Made by a program: the position numbers and the translations under genes
Part shown: one piece after another, positions 1-11,429 of the stretch
How positions within the stretch are numbered: position 1 is the stretch's first letter
Layout: every line of letters starts with the position of its first letter
Source of the DNA: Sialis fuliginosa
Lineage: Eukaryota; Arthropoda; Insecta; Megaloptera; Sialidae
DNA: 64,000 nucleotides
Assembly: GCA_961205875.1 (NCBI GenBank)
Contig: OY540817.1
Span: 16,837,001 to 16,901,000 of the forward strand
Direction: 5' to 3'
Notes under the pieces: generated by a model
Told to the model about the DNA's origin: nothing
Database searches by the model: none
The model's input: the letters and a program-made list of their open reading frames with translations, nothing else

Positions 1-251
1 AATCTTTCGTGGGGGGGTTAAAGCTTCTCTCATGATCGTATCCTTTTTTTAAATTTAAGGTGTTACGAGTGACAAAAGGTTCAAATAAGTTTCTTCATTC
101 ATTCTGAGATAATTATGCCAATCACGCGAATATCTCTTCAATTCACTCAGTAACTTAATGTGGGAATAGGTTTCTTCTTCCTTCGTGTTTTCCTCTTGTG
201 GACAAGGCAAAAAGCAGTCAAAACGAGCGCATCGTCGTCCGAGCTTAACAT
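1..251 (-). pseudogene. HARBI1-like PIF/Harbinger transposase, N-terminal remnant (broken)
   Basis: This is a decayed nuclease-type transposase of the PIF/Harbinger superfamily, cut by the window edge. Read on the minus strand, an N-terminal piece beginning MLSSDDDALVL lies in one frame. The diagnostic helical motif LLSELKRYSRDWHNYLRMN, followed by LLSLVTP, lies in another frame, so a frameshift or small deletion sits near 165-185. After VTP there are two in-frame TAA stops (55-57 and 49-51), and the same frame then resumes with KKDTIMREAL, which matches the family pattern after that position. The order of motifs (acidic DDD-rich start, ELR..NYLRM, I.K.DT.MREA) is what is known for HARBI1/ALP1-like proteins. 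The DDE catalytic residues would lie beyond base 1 and are not visible. It cannot encode a functional protein. Confidence 0.85.
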
Positions 252-382
252 AGTCCAAGCGTAAACTGGCGCTTGTTTAAGCATACTTGTACCGTGTGGT
301 GGTGTCAGGGAAATTGTGCGTGCTTGTTCAAAAAGATGGATCATGCATGCTTGTCAAGTTTGCATTTACGTGTGTAACCACC
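1..382 (-). mobile_element. PIF/Harbinger element, 5' end
   Basis: This is the DNA element carrying the broken transposase. On the minus strand its end reads GGTGGTTACACACG, starting at 382 and directly preceded by the 3-bp TAA/TTA (383-385) expected as a Harbinger target duplication. Subterminal CAAGCATGC and CAAGC motifs follow, as is common in this superfamily. The other end lies outside the window, so the target duplication cannot be confirmed. Confidence 0.65.
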
Positions 383-385
383 TTA

Positions 386-1944
386 ACAGTGTATTACAAA
401 AATATATAAAATTATAAAAATATATGCATATACTATTTTATATGTAGGTATATGAATATTTTGTAATGTTTGGTTTTAATTAATACTAGCTGGAATGTAG
501 AACCATTCACAGAATTCATAGTGATAATTAATACTTCATATGTATAGTAACGTGCACTACACATGTACATAGGTATGTTCTGTTTGACCGCGTACATCAA
601 AGCATGCGAAATTGTAACAGATACTGGACTGAATATAATTTCATTATAGTACTACCTATGTTTGTAAGTTTGGTTATTAATATTGAATATGTTTGTATGA
701 TTAATCGTCCTAATCATTATAAACGTATGTACAATAATGTACGTACAATGTACAGTCAGTTATCAAAACTAGTAAACGACAAATCTCTAGATATTTTTAC
801 TGAAACATTGAGAGCGTTCACGTCTGACCAAAAAAACGGAACAACGAGCTTTGATTGGTTGATAGTGACCAGGCTAACCAAATAACTTTTATGTTCACTT
901 CATGTTGAGCGTTTCTGCCAGAACATTCTTTCTCACTTCCTTACACGCTTAAAAAGTGACATTCTTTAATTTTCTGGTACATTCCACCAGAAATTCCATG
1001 AATCAACCAATCAAAGCCGTTTAAAAATGGATGAATCCGCGGGTAACTTAAAATTTACAATACAACTTTTTTAAATTATCTAAATACTTAAGTTAATCAA
1101 TTTTCCCTACTGTAAATAATCCGTTCCAAAATATTTTATTATTTGAAAAAGTGTTAGTGTGTTAAAAAAATAGTCAAATAAATTCTACAACTTATAGAAA
1201 TCGAAATAAAGTTTTAGTGAAAGTGTAGTAGGTATATATGTATTTATATCCTTTAAATAAAAATCTCTTTTGTTCTCAAATATGTTGGAAAAACCATTCT
1301 TCAGAATTCGTCTGATGTGAAAAAGTAATGTTAAGGAACTGGAAATATTTAGTGATGCGTATTTATATAAAAGATGTTGCAGAGAAAGCAATAAAAGTCA
1401 AACTAAATGACAAGAGTCAATGAATACAACTCGAAAATACTGAATAAAGATTCTAATATATTATACACTTAAATAAATATCCAAACTACAGTAAATTAGT
1501 TAGCTTTTCATATATATAATGTACGTACTTGTTCTTTTGATATTAAATTTATGTTTAAATAATTGAATTGTATTTTATTAAATCATCTGTTTCAATAAAA
1601 TCAAGTATCAAACCTTGGAAAATAAGTCAACAATGTAATTTTGACGTGTCAACCTTAAGAATCTTAAAACTTTAGCCAGCGTCGTATTTTGACATTGACT
1701 AAAGTGCCACGCTCATTCATTTACACAGTTTGAATTCTCGATGTTACAGCGTTGTCTTATTTGCCAATGCTTAAACCACTTATTTCGTTATTAAGTAACA
1801 TAAATAGAGATATTTAAAAAATTGATTTGATCAAAAAATTTATAGCTAGTAAATTAAAATATTTTTACTTGAATACTGCATAATATGTATTTTTAGCGAT
1901 AGATCTCCTAGCTATTGAGAAAGCGATGAATTTGTGTAGAATAA
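386..1944. other. AT-rich stretch without recognisable gene
   Basis: No coding signal was recognised. The plus-strand frame at 604-885 has no family resemblance, and its C-terminal part overlaps an inverted repeat (849-1021). The remainder is AT-rich, with runs such as repeated TATGTA near 420-480. Confidence 0.6.
849..1021. repeat. Short inverted repeat, possible MITE remnant
   Basis: GCTTTGATTGGTTGAT near 851-866 recurs inverted near 1005-1020 (ATCAACCAATCAAAGC), giving 16-bp arms about 140 bp apart. A smaller hairpin (TTCTGG..CCAGAA) lies between them. No target duplication was found, so the class is unknown. Confidence 0.45.
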
Positions 1945-2157
1945 ATACAAGTTGAATTTCCCGCGCCGGAAGCGAGGCCGGTGTATCCGGGAAGAAGGAG
2001 AGAGGGTGTTGTTTACTTGAAGGAGAACGCACTTCTTACTGAACCTCCGCTGTTTGTACAAGGCGCTTCCGAAAATCCCAACAGCATCGATCCGGCCACT
2101 TTAATCGCACTTAACAAAATGTGTTGCACAGTTTTTATACCCTGTACTTTTAGTTAG
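1945..2157. other. GC-rich, exon- or promoter-like block, open on both strands
   Basis: G+C jumps to about 50 percent between roughly 1958 and 2105, amid sequence near 25 percent. On the plus strand a frame is open from 1945 to a TAG at 2155-2157 (about 70 codons, with NPNSIDPATLIAL near its end and no ATG near its start), so it could only be a terminal exon. On the minus strand another frame of about 60 codons is open. An ETS-type CCGGAAGC (1966-1973) and several CpGs also fit a promoter or 5' exon. No protein family was recognised. The strand and role are undecided. Confidence 0.35.
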
Positions 2158-2356
2158 TGTGTATTTTATGTATTCATGCATTTTTTATAATTTTTATAAG
2201 ATTTTACTTGTATGTACTTTTTTGTATTTATGTAAAATTATATTATTTGTATAAATGACATCAATATAAGAAGTTTACATTCGTTGTATATTTCCGTTAC
2301 AATCAATGCAGCGAGGGGGCAAAACTTGAAAATACAATAAATTTTTTTACTGTAAA

Positions 2357-2475
2357 CCAAGGTATGTTAAGTACAAGGTAGCCTCAGTAGCGCGAGAGAG
2401 GGAAATACGTCATCTGGGGTGCTCAAGCTGATTGGTCAAAAGCTACTGAGGCAACCTATGTATTTACTAACCTTG
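2357..2475. mobile_element. Compact MITE with about 33-bp inverted ends
   Basis: The left arm 2357-2391 (CCAAGGTATGTTAAGTACAA.. then CCTCAGTAGC) is matched inverted at 2443-2475 (..CCTATGTATTTACTAACCTT GG), sharing CCAAGGT and GCCTCAGTAGC. The core is GC-richer than its flanks. With a total length of about 120 bp and no coding, this is a nonautonomous DNA transposon of undetermined superfamily. Confidence 0.65.
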
Positions 2476-4808
2476 GCTGATCACCACAAATTTTACTAAT
2501 CGATATTTATCAGTAAAATTTATACATTGTAAAATAAAATAAATAAAATACATTTAAAAAACAGTACACGAAATTTATTTTACAAAAGTTCTTATTGTTT
2601 TGTTGATCTAGGATTTTTTATATTTTATTTGCTTATTTTCTTAATCAAATTAAAAAAAAGCTAGAGGATAATTTAACATTTGCAATCAATTTTGTATAAC
2701 ATAAAAAATTTTAATAATTTTAATACAATACAAAAGCCAGTTGTCTGTATGCATGTTCTAGAAAATACGAAATTACTTATAATAATACGTGTTTCTCTCT
2801 AACTCTGCCGAAAAACTATATTTTACCGTGATGAAAAGTAAAAATTGCATGCTGCACTTGAATTAAATAGTAATTTTTGGTACAGTTTGTCCATTTATCT
2901 CCTCGTTACATTTTACTGTGAATTTATATAAAAAGAAGAAATTTTAAAAGCGTAACTCTCAATTTTAAATTTTCATTTTTTGTAAAAAAAACAAAACTGT
3001 CTACTAGATTTCCAAATCTCTATTGAAATAAAGAGCAAATCTTAAACCACCAAAGTGTATTTTATCACATCTATCTTAATAAAGTCTTGTATTTAATAAG
3101 AATTTTCAGAAAGACTTAAAATATTCAACAATATAATTTTCATCAAGTTCACACACAATAGTTACAAAAAATTATATTGTCCTCTAGACACAACTTGAAA
3201 ATTTTCCATACCCCTTTTGTGGAACGTTCACATATTATAACGTAGTAGTTTCTTTTTTCGGTGTTCTGTTTAAAAACTGTTTAACAAAAGTTTCAACAAG
3301 CGGGCTCGTTTCATACAAATGAGTTTATTTTTTCAACTTTTTTAAAACGATTTACTTTGCATTTATATTAAATAATTAAAATAAGTTGTAAATGTACCTA
3401 TAAGCTTCAAATTTAAATATTTATATTTTTAATAATGTTGTCTCAACTTGAGCATACAATATAAGTACTTCGTCAAAAGCAATTTAGAAAATTAAAGGTA
3501 TATTTTAAATAATATACGTCAAGATGGTCAGAATCTTTATAGAAGTCAGTGCAATCAAAATTAAAAAAAAAACATGTACCACCTTCCTAAATTCCCCAAA
3601 TGTAGCTAATTATCGAAGAATACAGTATTATGATAATTATGTATGTCTTATCACTTAACCTATTCATTTTTACACGATTTTATTAGAAAATATATAAGTA
3701 CTTTATTTTATTTTTTTATTAGAAAATATATAAATACTTTACCCCATATTTTCTGTTATATATATACACGTCAAAAATGACATATTTATTTATTTACATG
3801 TCAAACAAAAAGCACTGTATATTGAAACAATTGACGATGGCTAGAATTTTAAGAAACAAAATTCTGTATATCTTAAGTATTTTACTACAAAAGTTGTAAT
3901 GAACTTTCATATAGAAAATTTAATTCTTAACAAAAAAGAGTTTACAACTTTTCACGTAACACTCGTCGTTATAAATATACCACCCCATCCCCCCCCCACA
4001 CGATTTTTATGATTTTCATATGAGACCATCTACAAGAGACAGAAATACAGATAGACAATAACGAAATGAAAAGTGTTTTTTTTGCCTGAAACGGAAAAAT
4101 CAAGTAGAAATTTTGAAATCGGAGTATGATTTTTTGTCTGCTTTCGTAAATGATCACAAAGCTCATTGGATATGGCGAGGAAGAAATAATATAAAGACAT
4201 TTAAAGTTGTAGTATTCTTTTTACTAACAAGTTTTACTTAAGGGTGCTTGTAACAAAGAAGCTAATAGAGGAACAATGAAAAGAAGCTTCTATTGATTCC
4301 AATTATATTGATAGAGAAAAATCCGATGTACTTCATTGTTCAGATTCAGTTGTAGATATGTAGTAGATAACATTAATTCTTAATAAAATATTTTTTTGTG
4401 CCTAATTTAATAATAATAATAAATAATTCAATATTTCAAATTCCGTTAGAACATTTTTGAAACTTCTGTAATAAATCTTTGTCACAGCTCATCACCCATT
4501 AACCGAATGATAAATGTTAATACACATCAACATACCACTTCAAAAACCAACTCTGTTAGGTGAAATTTATAGTGTGAAGTATACTGTGGATATACAGCAA
4601 ACATTACGACAAATATCCCAAGGCGGCCATGTACATTGTAAATATATATACATTCATATTATAAATGTACAGGATGTCCAATAAAACTAAATAAAAATCG
4701 AGTTATAAGTATAAAATGGATAAATTAGTTAATTTACCTACAGAATAGACAACTTAAAAAAAATTAAATACTAATTGTAAGCAGTTGTTTCATGCTATAT
4801 GTATATAT
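2476..4808. other. AT-rich stretch, nothing recognised
   Basis: No gene, RNA or complete element was identified. There is a small tandem duplication of TTATTAGAAAATATATAA (about 3681 and 3718), a C-run near 3988-3996, and a lone ACAGGATGTCC near 4669 of the sort found at transposon ends. Confidence 0.6.
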
Positions 4809-5330
4809 AAGGTAATGACACCAGTCTTGGCCCCTTTAATAACAAAGTATACTGTTTGGGGGGGGGGGGGGTAGATGGGCTTTGTAATTCTCATGAACTT
4901 ATGTTACTAATTAAACAAATACCCCTTTATTTATTCAATTTAACTACCGTCAATATAGTTATTTTTTAATTTATAGCCTTTTATTTTGTTTATTTTTTTC
5001 CACAGTAATGGATAAAGTAAAATCAGTAATGGACACTTGCTAATGATTACAATAAAATGAAGAATCGTGAAATTTGAAACAATTTAAAGCAAACGCTATG
5101 ATAATATAATAATTAATAAATAAATTACACTAATAATTAATTTAAATGTCTACCATCTTGACATCCATTGGCCAATTGTCATCAAATTAAGCTGTTTTAC
5201 AGTTAAGTTTCTATAGATTATGATTCAGTAATGGAACTAATTAAATATCAACATATTTTTCTAATTTAGTCAATTAAATTAAACAAGAATCCAACACTGG
5301 GGTATGATCCAAGACTGGTGCCAGTACCTT
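4809..5330. mobile_element. TIR element, family C copy 1
   Basis: The ends are inverted: AAGGTAATGACACCAGTCTTG at the left and CAAGACTGGTGCCAGTACCTT at the right. Internal sequence (TTATAGCC..TATTTTGTTTAT, GTCTACCATCTTGACA) recurs in copies at 38253 and 49716. It is nonautonomous with no coding frame. A 13-base G-run (about 4858-4871) lies within it. No clear target duplication was found. Confidence 0.75.
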
Positions 5331-5384
5331 ACATACTATAATCTAGAATCTAAGCAGGTATCTCTGCAAGCAATCAATACAGTG

Positions 5385-5561
5385 GATCTTGGCTTCTGGG
5401 TGTAAGCCAACATCTTCAAGGCTCTTCTAAAAGTGCACTTTTAGAAGAGCCCTAAAGATGTCCACTGCAATATGTGACGAAACGTTGGCCGATAACACAA
5501 CCAAACCGACGCGGCTTACACCCAGAAGCCAAGATCCATATCAAGGTCACCGCGGAAGCCT
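5385..5561. mobile_element. Hairpin retroelement with hammerhead-like motif, family A copy 1
   Basis: The insertion is flanked by near-identical 10-bp direct repeats CAATACAGTG (5375-5384) and CAATATAGTG (5562-5571). The left part is an inverted partial copy, with GGCTTCTGGGTGTAAGCC opposing GGCTTACACCCAGAAGCC at about 5511. A long palindrome lies at the junction (AGGCTCTTCTAAAAGTGC / GCACTTTTAGAAGAGCC). The plus arm ends CCGCGGAAGCCT. This head-to-head dimer layout, with target duplications, suggests reverse transcription with 5' inversion. Confidence 0.7.
5449..5489 (+). ncRNA. Hammerhead-like motif, degenerate (family A copy 1)
   Basis: The order is GCC (stem I), CTAAAGA (core, with the G of CTGANGA changed to A), a stem-II hairpin pairing GTC-CAC with GTG-GAC imperfectly, GAAAC, GTT and GGC (stem I). 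The core mutation predicts loss of cleavage. Confidence 0.45.
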
Positions 5562-5571
5562 CAATATAGTG

Positions 5572-7116
5572 TATATTTTTATGAACATATACCTACTATG
5601 TTCATTTATTTATACCCGTTATAATTTATCGTACTAACTATTCCACCAGAATACTCAGAAAAATATAAAACACCATGTATATAGAATACTCGTACATACT
5701 AAAGCGTCCCGTAATGAAGTTAGAGCTATGACAGATGCCGCTCTGTTTTGGATAACAAACGCTCCTGCTGGAGTAGGTAGTAATGTTTTGTGCAGTTTTA
5801 TTTAATGGTGCGTGATGGGTTTAAGAATAGCAGGAATTACACATTTATTTGTATGCTGCAGGCACGAATCCTGCAGCTTTAATTAAATTGTGAATCGGGT
5901 TCTGTTACTACGAACTTTTTCATACGTTTCAGTAATTTTAATATCGTGTTGGAGTATTGTCGAAATAAATATATTTCAAAATTATAAAAGATTGCCTAAC
6001 TAACAATAACTGATGGAGAAAGGAGAGTAAAATAAGATTCGAATAAATACAATTATGTATTATTTTTAACACTTTACTTTTGTTGTCAATGCATTCTATT
6101 GTATTATTTTTTATATTAATTTGTATAAATATTGATATATAGAAATAAGGTAAGAAGGGGTAAGTAGGGGATAGAGTGTAAGATGATGCAGGCATTTATT
6201 ATTATTATATTGTTATTCTGGTTGAATAAATAAAAAAATAATAAGAAAATCGAATTTATTTGTTAGAAAATTATCAAAATTTATATTTTTATTTTACAGT
6301 TTTTTTTGCTACAAATAATTACTAACCATTTCTCACTTAAATAATTTAAAGAGTATTTTAACATAGTTAAAACCTTATACTTATTATTAAATAAATATAT
6401 CTAAATTTAAACTAGAAGTGAGGTAAAAGACAAAACGGATGGAATTTGACAAATTCACTCCATTGAACACTTTCGTCCTACGATCGCGCGTAAAAATATT
6501 TACACATCAAAAATTTAAAGAGTAATTTTTTCGAGTAACCATTTTGTATATATCAAAATGATATTTATCTTCAGTGGTAATATCGTTACAATATAATAAG
6601 GGTCCCAACTTGCCCCCTTCGCTCCTATATAATACGTTATTTAGATTTGTATTCAGGGTTAAAGTATAAACAATATTTATACCTCCAAGAACAATATATC
6701 TTAAAATTCACCTTTATAAATATGTTACAACATTATTAAATTATTTTTATATCAAAATTAGTTTAAGGTTACCACTTTATTTTGATAGGTACTTAAATCA
6801 CATCAGATAAACATTATACACGTATATTTAGGGTACCTGCTATATGCACATTGCATATAGATCCCCATTATCCCTAACCAAAACAAACAGCCCTGTTCAC
6901 ACGTGAGCGAAATGCACTCGGGGTATAATGCTCATCGCACAGTGAGCTCTAATACAGAAAAGTTGGCCAAAGCTAGATAATTTTTTTATTTAAATAATTT
7001 TAGTGCTATAATGATTTATTACAGTTGCTAATACAGAAAGATATACAAAACATTAATTTAAGACGTTGAATTAAAACTATAATATTTACTTACACCAAAA
7101 TAGTACTTATTTCATC
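5572..7116. other. AT-rich stretch, nothing recognised
   Basis: There is no gene-like frame. A slightly GC-richer patch at about 6820-6960 includes CACGTG (6900-6905) and the local inversion ATATGCACATTGCATAT (6841-6857). The phrase CCCAACTTGCCCCCTTCGCTCC (6604-6625) resembles, inverted, GCAGCGAGGGGGCAAAACTTG near 2310, perhaps ends of one repeat family. Confidence 0.5.
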
Positions 7117-7443
7117 TATATACAGCGTTTCTCTGTCTGTCCGTCTGTCCGTTAGTGCACTTATCCGATGTATGTGTTTTTATTTTATTTAATCTATAGA
7201 TATGTTATTTGCCTTTTTTGTTACGTTAGGTAACATAATGAATAAGCAGTGACGATAATAGTAAATGAAGTCGGAAAAAAGTTTGCCGGCAATACGATGC
7301 CTAAATCTTTAATTATATTGAACAATTTAATGTAGTAAATAACTGTGTAGAGTAAAAAGATCTAAAATAATTTAACTATATATTTTTAAATCCTCAATAA
7401 TAATTCCGTAGTACACGCGAGCGAAGCCGCGGGCAAAGCTAGT
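7117..7443 (+). mobile_element. LINE/SINE-like 3' tail, family D copy 1
   Basis: It begins with CTGTCTGTCCGTCTGTCC and contains TTACGTTAGGTAACAT and GAATAAGCAGTG. It ends CACGCGAGCGAAGCCGCGGG followed by CAAAGCTAGTT, a tail type known from insect non-LTR elements. Homologous copies lie at 8043-8725 (minus), 44482-44690 (minus) and 63515-63842 (plus). No reverse transcriptase frame is attached. Confidence 0.7.
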
Positions 7444-7444
7444 T

Positions 7445-7640
7445 ATACATAAATGTAATAGTAACTTTATCTATCTGTTTCTTTGTTACCTTTTCACGGC
7501 TAAATCGCTTAACCGATCTTGATCAAATTTGGTAAGGAGATACCTTGCATCCTGGGGACTACATAGGCTACTTTGTATCCCAAAAATTGATTGGATTAAA
7601 AAAAATCATGCGGATGAAGTCGCGAGTAACAACTAATATG
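7445..7640 (+). mobile_element. RTE-like LINE 3' tail, family E copy 1
   Basis: It directly follows family D. The motif series CTATCTGTTTCTTTG, CTAAATCGCTTAACCGATCT, TGATCAAATTTGGT, GACTACATAGGCTACTTT and GCGGATGAAGTCGCGAG is the familiar 3' untranslated pattern of RTE-type LINEs in insects. It is truncated and carries no coding sequence. Confidence 0.65.
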
Positions 7641-8042
7641 TTTAATAATAGATTTCTCCGTTTTAAACAATATTTCTTCAAAATATTTTATATTATAATA
7701 GACAGTATTAACTCAGTTTATTAAAATAAATAATATTATATGGTGACAGCCAGATGGGACATTATGTATGTGAAGGTGCATGTTATACACTGGTGTTTTG
7801 CTTTAAATTATAAATAACGGTGCATTCTGGGATACCTTTACATATGTGTATAGAATAAGGTAATTTTAATACCGCGTGTGTTATACTAGGGAGCCACTAA
7901 CTTATGACTCCTGGGTCTCATAAGTGTCTTCTGTCTGGATCATATAAAGACAATTTCCCTTGCCAACGGTAATCCATGTCTGGTGATAGTTTTGTATATC
8001 GGTTACTAGCATTTCTTAAAACAGTTTGTATTTTTATTATTA
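7641..8042. other. AT-rich stretch, nothing recognised
   Basis: No coding or repeat assignment could be made. Only scattered AT-rich sequence was seen, with a short less AT-rich part at 7870-7990. Confidence 0.5.
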
Positions 8043-8725
8043 TAAACTATGCTATGCTCGCGCGACTTCGCTCGCGTGGACTACGGAATTATTGTTTAGA
8101 ATTTTTGAAAAATATAGTTGTATTAAGTATATTGTAATAATAACTAATCAAAACATAAATTACCTAACAAAAACGAATCAGAAAAAAAAGTACAAATCAT
8201 TTTTGTTCTATTAAATTATTGAAAATAATACTTATTTAATTTAATTAGTGTGTTAATAATATTTTACCGTATATAACTTATTTCAAGATATTTCCTAAAC
8301 TATACGACTAAATTGGATACTGTTAAGGGCAAATTATATCTACATTAAGTACTTATGACGATGAAATCATTTATTTCGATAAAGATTAATGTTTTGCAGG
8401 TCAAACAGAACCAAAATATTTTTAATTTTCTTTGTAACATAAAAACAGTCACTTAAATATAAAAGTGAGACATAAGGTGTCGCGGACTTTATTTTAGATC
8501 TTTTGATTCTACACAATTGTTTACTGCATTATTTTGTTCAATATTGAACGGCTTAGGCTGCTTATTCCTTATGTTACCTAATATAACAAAATATAGCTTA
8601 TAACCTGGCCAGAGAGCGTATCTATGAATTAAAAAAAAACGTAAATCGGATAAATGGTTCTCGAGTTACAAGCGCACTAATGGACAAACAGACAGACAGA
8701 GAATTTGAGCTTTATACATATTAAA
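8043..8725 (-). mobile_element. Family D copy 2, minus strand, interrupted
   Basis: 8043-8100 is the inverted tail (GCGCGACTTCGCTCGCGTGG, ACTACGGAATTATTG). 8555-8725 is the inverted head, with CTGCTTATTCCTTATGTTACC, CGTAAATCGGATAA and the GACAGACAGACAGAG run. The roughly 450 bp between them is longer than in copy 1, suggesting an insertion or a longer subfamily. Confidence 0.6.
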
Positions 8726-8947
8726 GATAAACCTTTTATCAAAATCACTGAATTAATATTCCAATCAACTCAGTTAAATCAATATTATTCGTATATTTAA
8801 TTATTATTAATGGGAAGAATTTAGAAGAAAAATAGAATAGATAACAAGGTGTCGAATAAGTGTAACTTAGGGTAAGAAGATTCGTTGAGAAGTTCTACAA
8901 AGAAAGAGAGATACACAATGAATTTTAAGAAAAATGCAGTAGCCTAC

Positions 8948-9136
8948 TTATACTATCAAAATTTCCAAATTCCGGATCACTGTAGTAGGTACATTGTATC
9001 GATTCGAAGCAACAAAAACTTGTCTCCGGTAGAGATGATGCTCCATGACGCGATGTCGGCCACTTCCGGTCTCTGTGCAGACCAACCTCGACAATCTCTT
9101 GTCTTGTTCAACCTCTCCGCTGTTCTCCAATCCTGA
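8948..9136. other. GC-richer block, exon-like, strand uncertain
   Basis: About 9020-9130 is near 50 percent G+C in AT-rich surroundings, and several frames stay open on both strands. A minus-strand reading after a possible acceptor (TATTGTCAG, 9135-9143) gives DWRTAERLNKTRDCRGW and then ends in a stop near 8980. A plus-strand frame ends at 9136. The minus reading has a flavour of retroelement C-termini, but no family was recognised. It could be an old repeat fragment. Confidence 0.25.
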
Positions 9137-9139
9137 CAA

Positions 9140-10169
9140 TATTGTTATTGTTATATCTAAGCTGTATGCTGTGATTTTCTCTACAATATCGAATATTGCA
9201 ATGTTTTATTTATTTTTTAGTTTTTATCCGTACAAGAAATGGAGTTATTGTTATTTGTTTAAAAAACTGTTATGAAAGGTTTTTGTTATTAATAAAACTC
9301 GATAGTTTTTAATCTGATTTATTTATTTTATTTATTAACAAAGTAAAAAATTCCATGTATTCTGCATATAAATTAAAACCTAAATTTTTCGAAATTAATT
9401 TTTTTTCTCAACTAAAAGAATTATAACTTTAATTTGACAGACATATATGAGGATTCATTCATCTAAAATATGATTTTTAGAAAGTTTGTTTACAAAATAT
9501 TATCTTAAGCACATTTCATAGTCATCTGAAAATCCTGAAAAAAAAACTAACAAAAATATACGAACCCATATACATACATATGAGCACAATGACTTCAAAA
9601 AATAATACTCACTTTGATAAATGAATGTTATTCTTACAATTGGAGAGAGCTTTTGTTGCTGTACATATTTAAACTTCATCTTTTCCATTCGCCTTTGGCC
9701 ATTTCAACTTTCCCCCTTTCATGCACACTGCATTTGTAGTTTTTGTGCATTGCATGTTTATTTATTGGCCTGTTTGTCTGGATTAGTAAAGTTTTCTAAG
9801 GGTTATGTCGTTCACTTTTATATCAGTTGGACGGAACTTTGGGCGACAAAAAATTGCACTAGTTCAATTGAGCGTGCTATTTAATAAATCGAAATGCCCT
9901 AGTGATTTATTACAGTTATTTTTAACTTCAAATATTCTTAGACTAAACATAATACTGTCTTTTTTGTTTCTTATAGTTAAAGTTATTTTATTGAATGCCT
10001 TTTTTTGTTGCTGACTTTTTTATATAGAAGAGGAGCCCAGTTTCCAGGAAGATTACATACACTTACATTGGTTTTTTTTTAATGTAAGAATACAGGAGAT
10101 GTAGACGTTATAGAAATAAAACCTAAATTAACATATAAAACCTTTTAAGAAAAAAAATAAAATCGTCTT
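9140..10169. other. AT-rich stretch, nothing recognised
   Basis: The small frames at 9621-10014 are not supported by codon pattern or motifs. No repeat ends were recognised. Confidence 0.5.
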
Positions 10170-10480
10170 CAAAAAAAACCAAAAAATACTGAAAAGTTTA
10201 TAATAATTAAATTTAACAGTTTTTGAAGTCGGTTTAGTTTTTTTCTTTATTAAAAAGTTTTTTATTGGCTTAACTTTTTAGTATTTTTATGTTTTTTAAG
10301 TCGATTTTTGATTTTTCGATTTGGCTGGCGTATCTTCGAAGTCCATGGTCAGATTCTAATAAAATTTATATGGGACCATCTCTGGAGTATACTCTTTCAA
10401 AAAAAGCTCAAAATCTGAGCATATACACGAACATACATATATAAAAAATATCAATTGATTGAAGTCGGTTAAAAAAAAGT
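10170..10480. mobile_element. Insect LINE 3'-UTR-like repeat, family L copy 1
   Basis: The minus strand carries TTTGAAAGAGTATACTCC, a GGTCCC..TAAATTTTATTAGAATCTGACC block and ATGGACTTCGAAGATACGCC, matching the plus strand at 43370-43450. The nearby phrase TTTAACAGTTTTTGAAGTCG is in plus orientation in both copies, so the element has an internal inversion. Related ACTTCAAAAAAGGAG tails are known in insect, notably lepidopteran, LINEs. Confidence 0.6.
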
Positions 10481-11175
10481 GTACTACTATTGTATTTTCA
10501 CATTTTAAACCTTTATCTAGAAACTAGACTTATATTGTTTACAATAAATTTTTTTATTAATAATATAGATTTTCCGAAAAATATATCACAGATCCAAAAT
10601 TCGTTACATCAGAATCCATTATATTGAAGTTATACTATACTTGATTTTTAATTAATTTACCAGTAAATTGGAAAACATTTGTGCGTCTTCTATTTAATTA
10701 AGTATACCTTCATATTTATAAATATCAATTTCTGTGAAGTATTTTTGTTTATGCTTAATTACTTCAGTTACGAAAATATGTAATGAATAAAATAAGAAAT
10801 AAAAAAAATTCTAGACGGAGCACAGTTCTCGACATTTGAAAAATAAAAGACCGAATTAATTAAAGTTAATACATTTGGAAATGCACCTTTTCCGCTCTAG
10901 AAAATAGACAAGATAAGATATTAAAGCCATTATTTACAAAACTTGGTCCAATGAATCCAAATGTTCTAGACAGCCAATTGACCAAAAAGTAAGTTCACGA
11001 GCGCGTAGGTAGCTTAAAGCTAAGTAAATATTATTTTGTTAAAGTTAATTAAATGTTATAACTTGTTTAAAAATATTTTTATCACCACCAAATATTTAGA
11101 TTTAAAATAACTTTATACTTTTTTAGTAAAAGTTATAGAATATCTAGGTTTCTAGTTGTAAGCTATGTCTCCTTG
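10481..11175. other. AT-rich stretch, nothing recognised
   Basis: No gene or element was recognised in this interval. Confidence 0.5.
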
Positions 11176-11260
11176 TTTATCCAATAGAATTTCAATTTTT
11201 TAAAGTTGTTTTTGAAATTGGGTTTGAGGTGCCAATATTAAATTTGAAACAACTTTTCTT

Positions 11261-11429
11261 ACAATTAGTAAATCTTGAGGTTTCCACGATGATCTTGATA
11301 TGAATCTTGGCTTCTGGATGTAACCCGCACACTTTTAGAAGAGCCTTGAAGATGTCCACTGCAATGTGTAACGAAATGTTAGCCAAAACACGACCAAATC
11401 GACGCAGTTTACATCCAGAAGCCTAGATT
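11261..11429. mobile_element. Hairpin retroelement with hammerhead-like motif, family A copy 2
   Basis: It is inserted into family B and flanked by a perfect 13-bp duplication, AACAACTTTTCTT (11248-11260 and 11430-11442). The left arm is an inverted copy including the tail (GAGGTTTCCACGATGATC) and GGCTTCTGGATGTAA. The right arm is direct and ends TTACATCCAGAAGCC. The architecture matches copies 1 and 4. Confidence 0.8.
11343..11384 (+). ncRNA. Hammerhead-like motif, degenerate (family A copy 2)
   Basis: The order is GCC, TTGAAGA (first core C changed to T), a stem II built from GTCCAC and GTGTAAC (one arm mutated), GAAAT, GTT and AGC. Two core or stem changes argue against activity. Confidence 0.4.

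Noticed and set aside
604..885. 93-codon plus-strand frame as a small gene
   Set aside because: No family resemblance, no splice or promoter context, and its end overlaps an inverted repeat.
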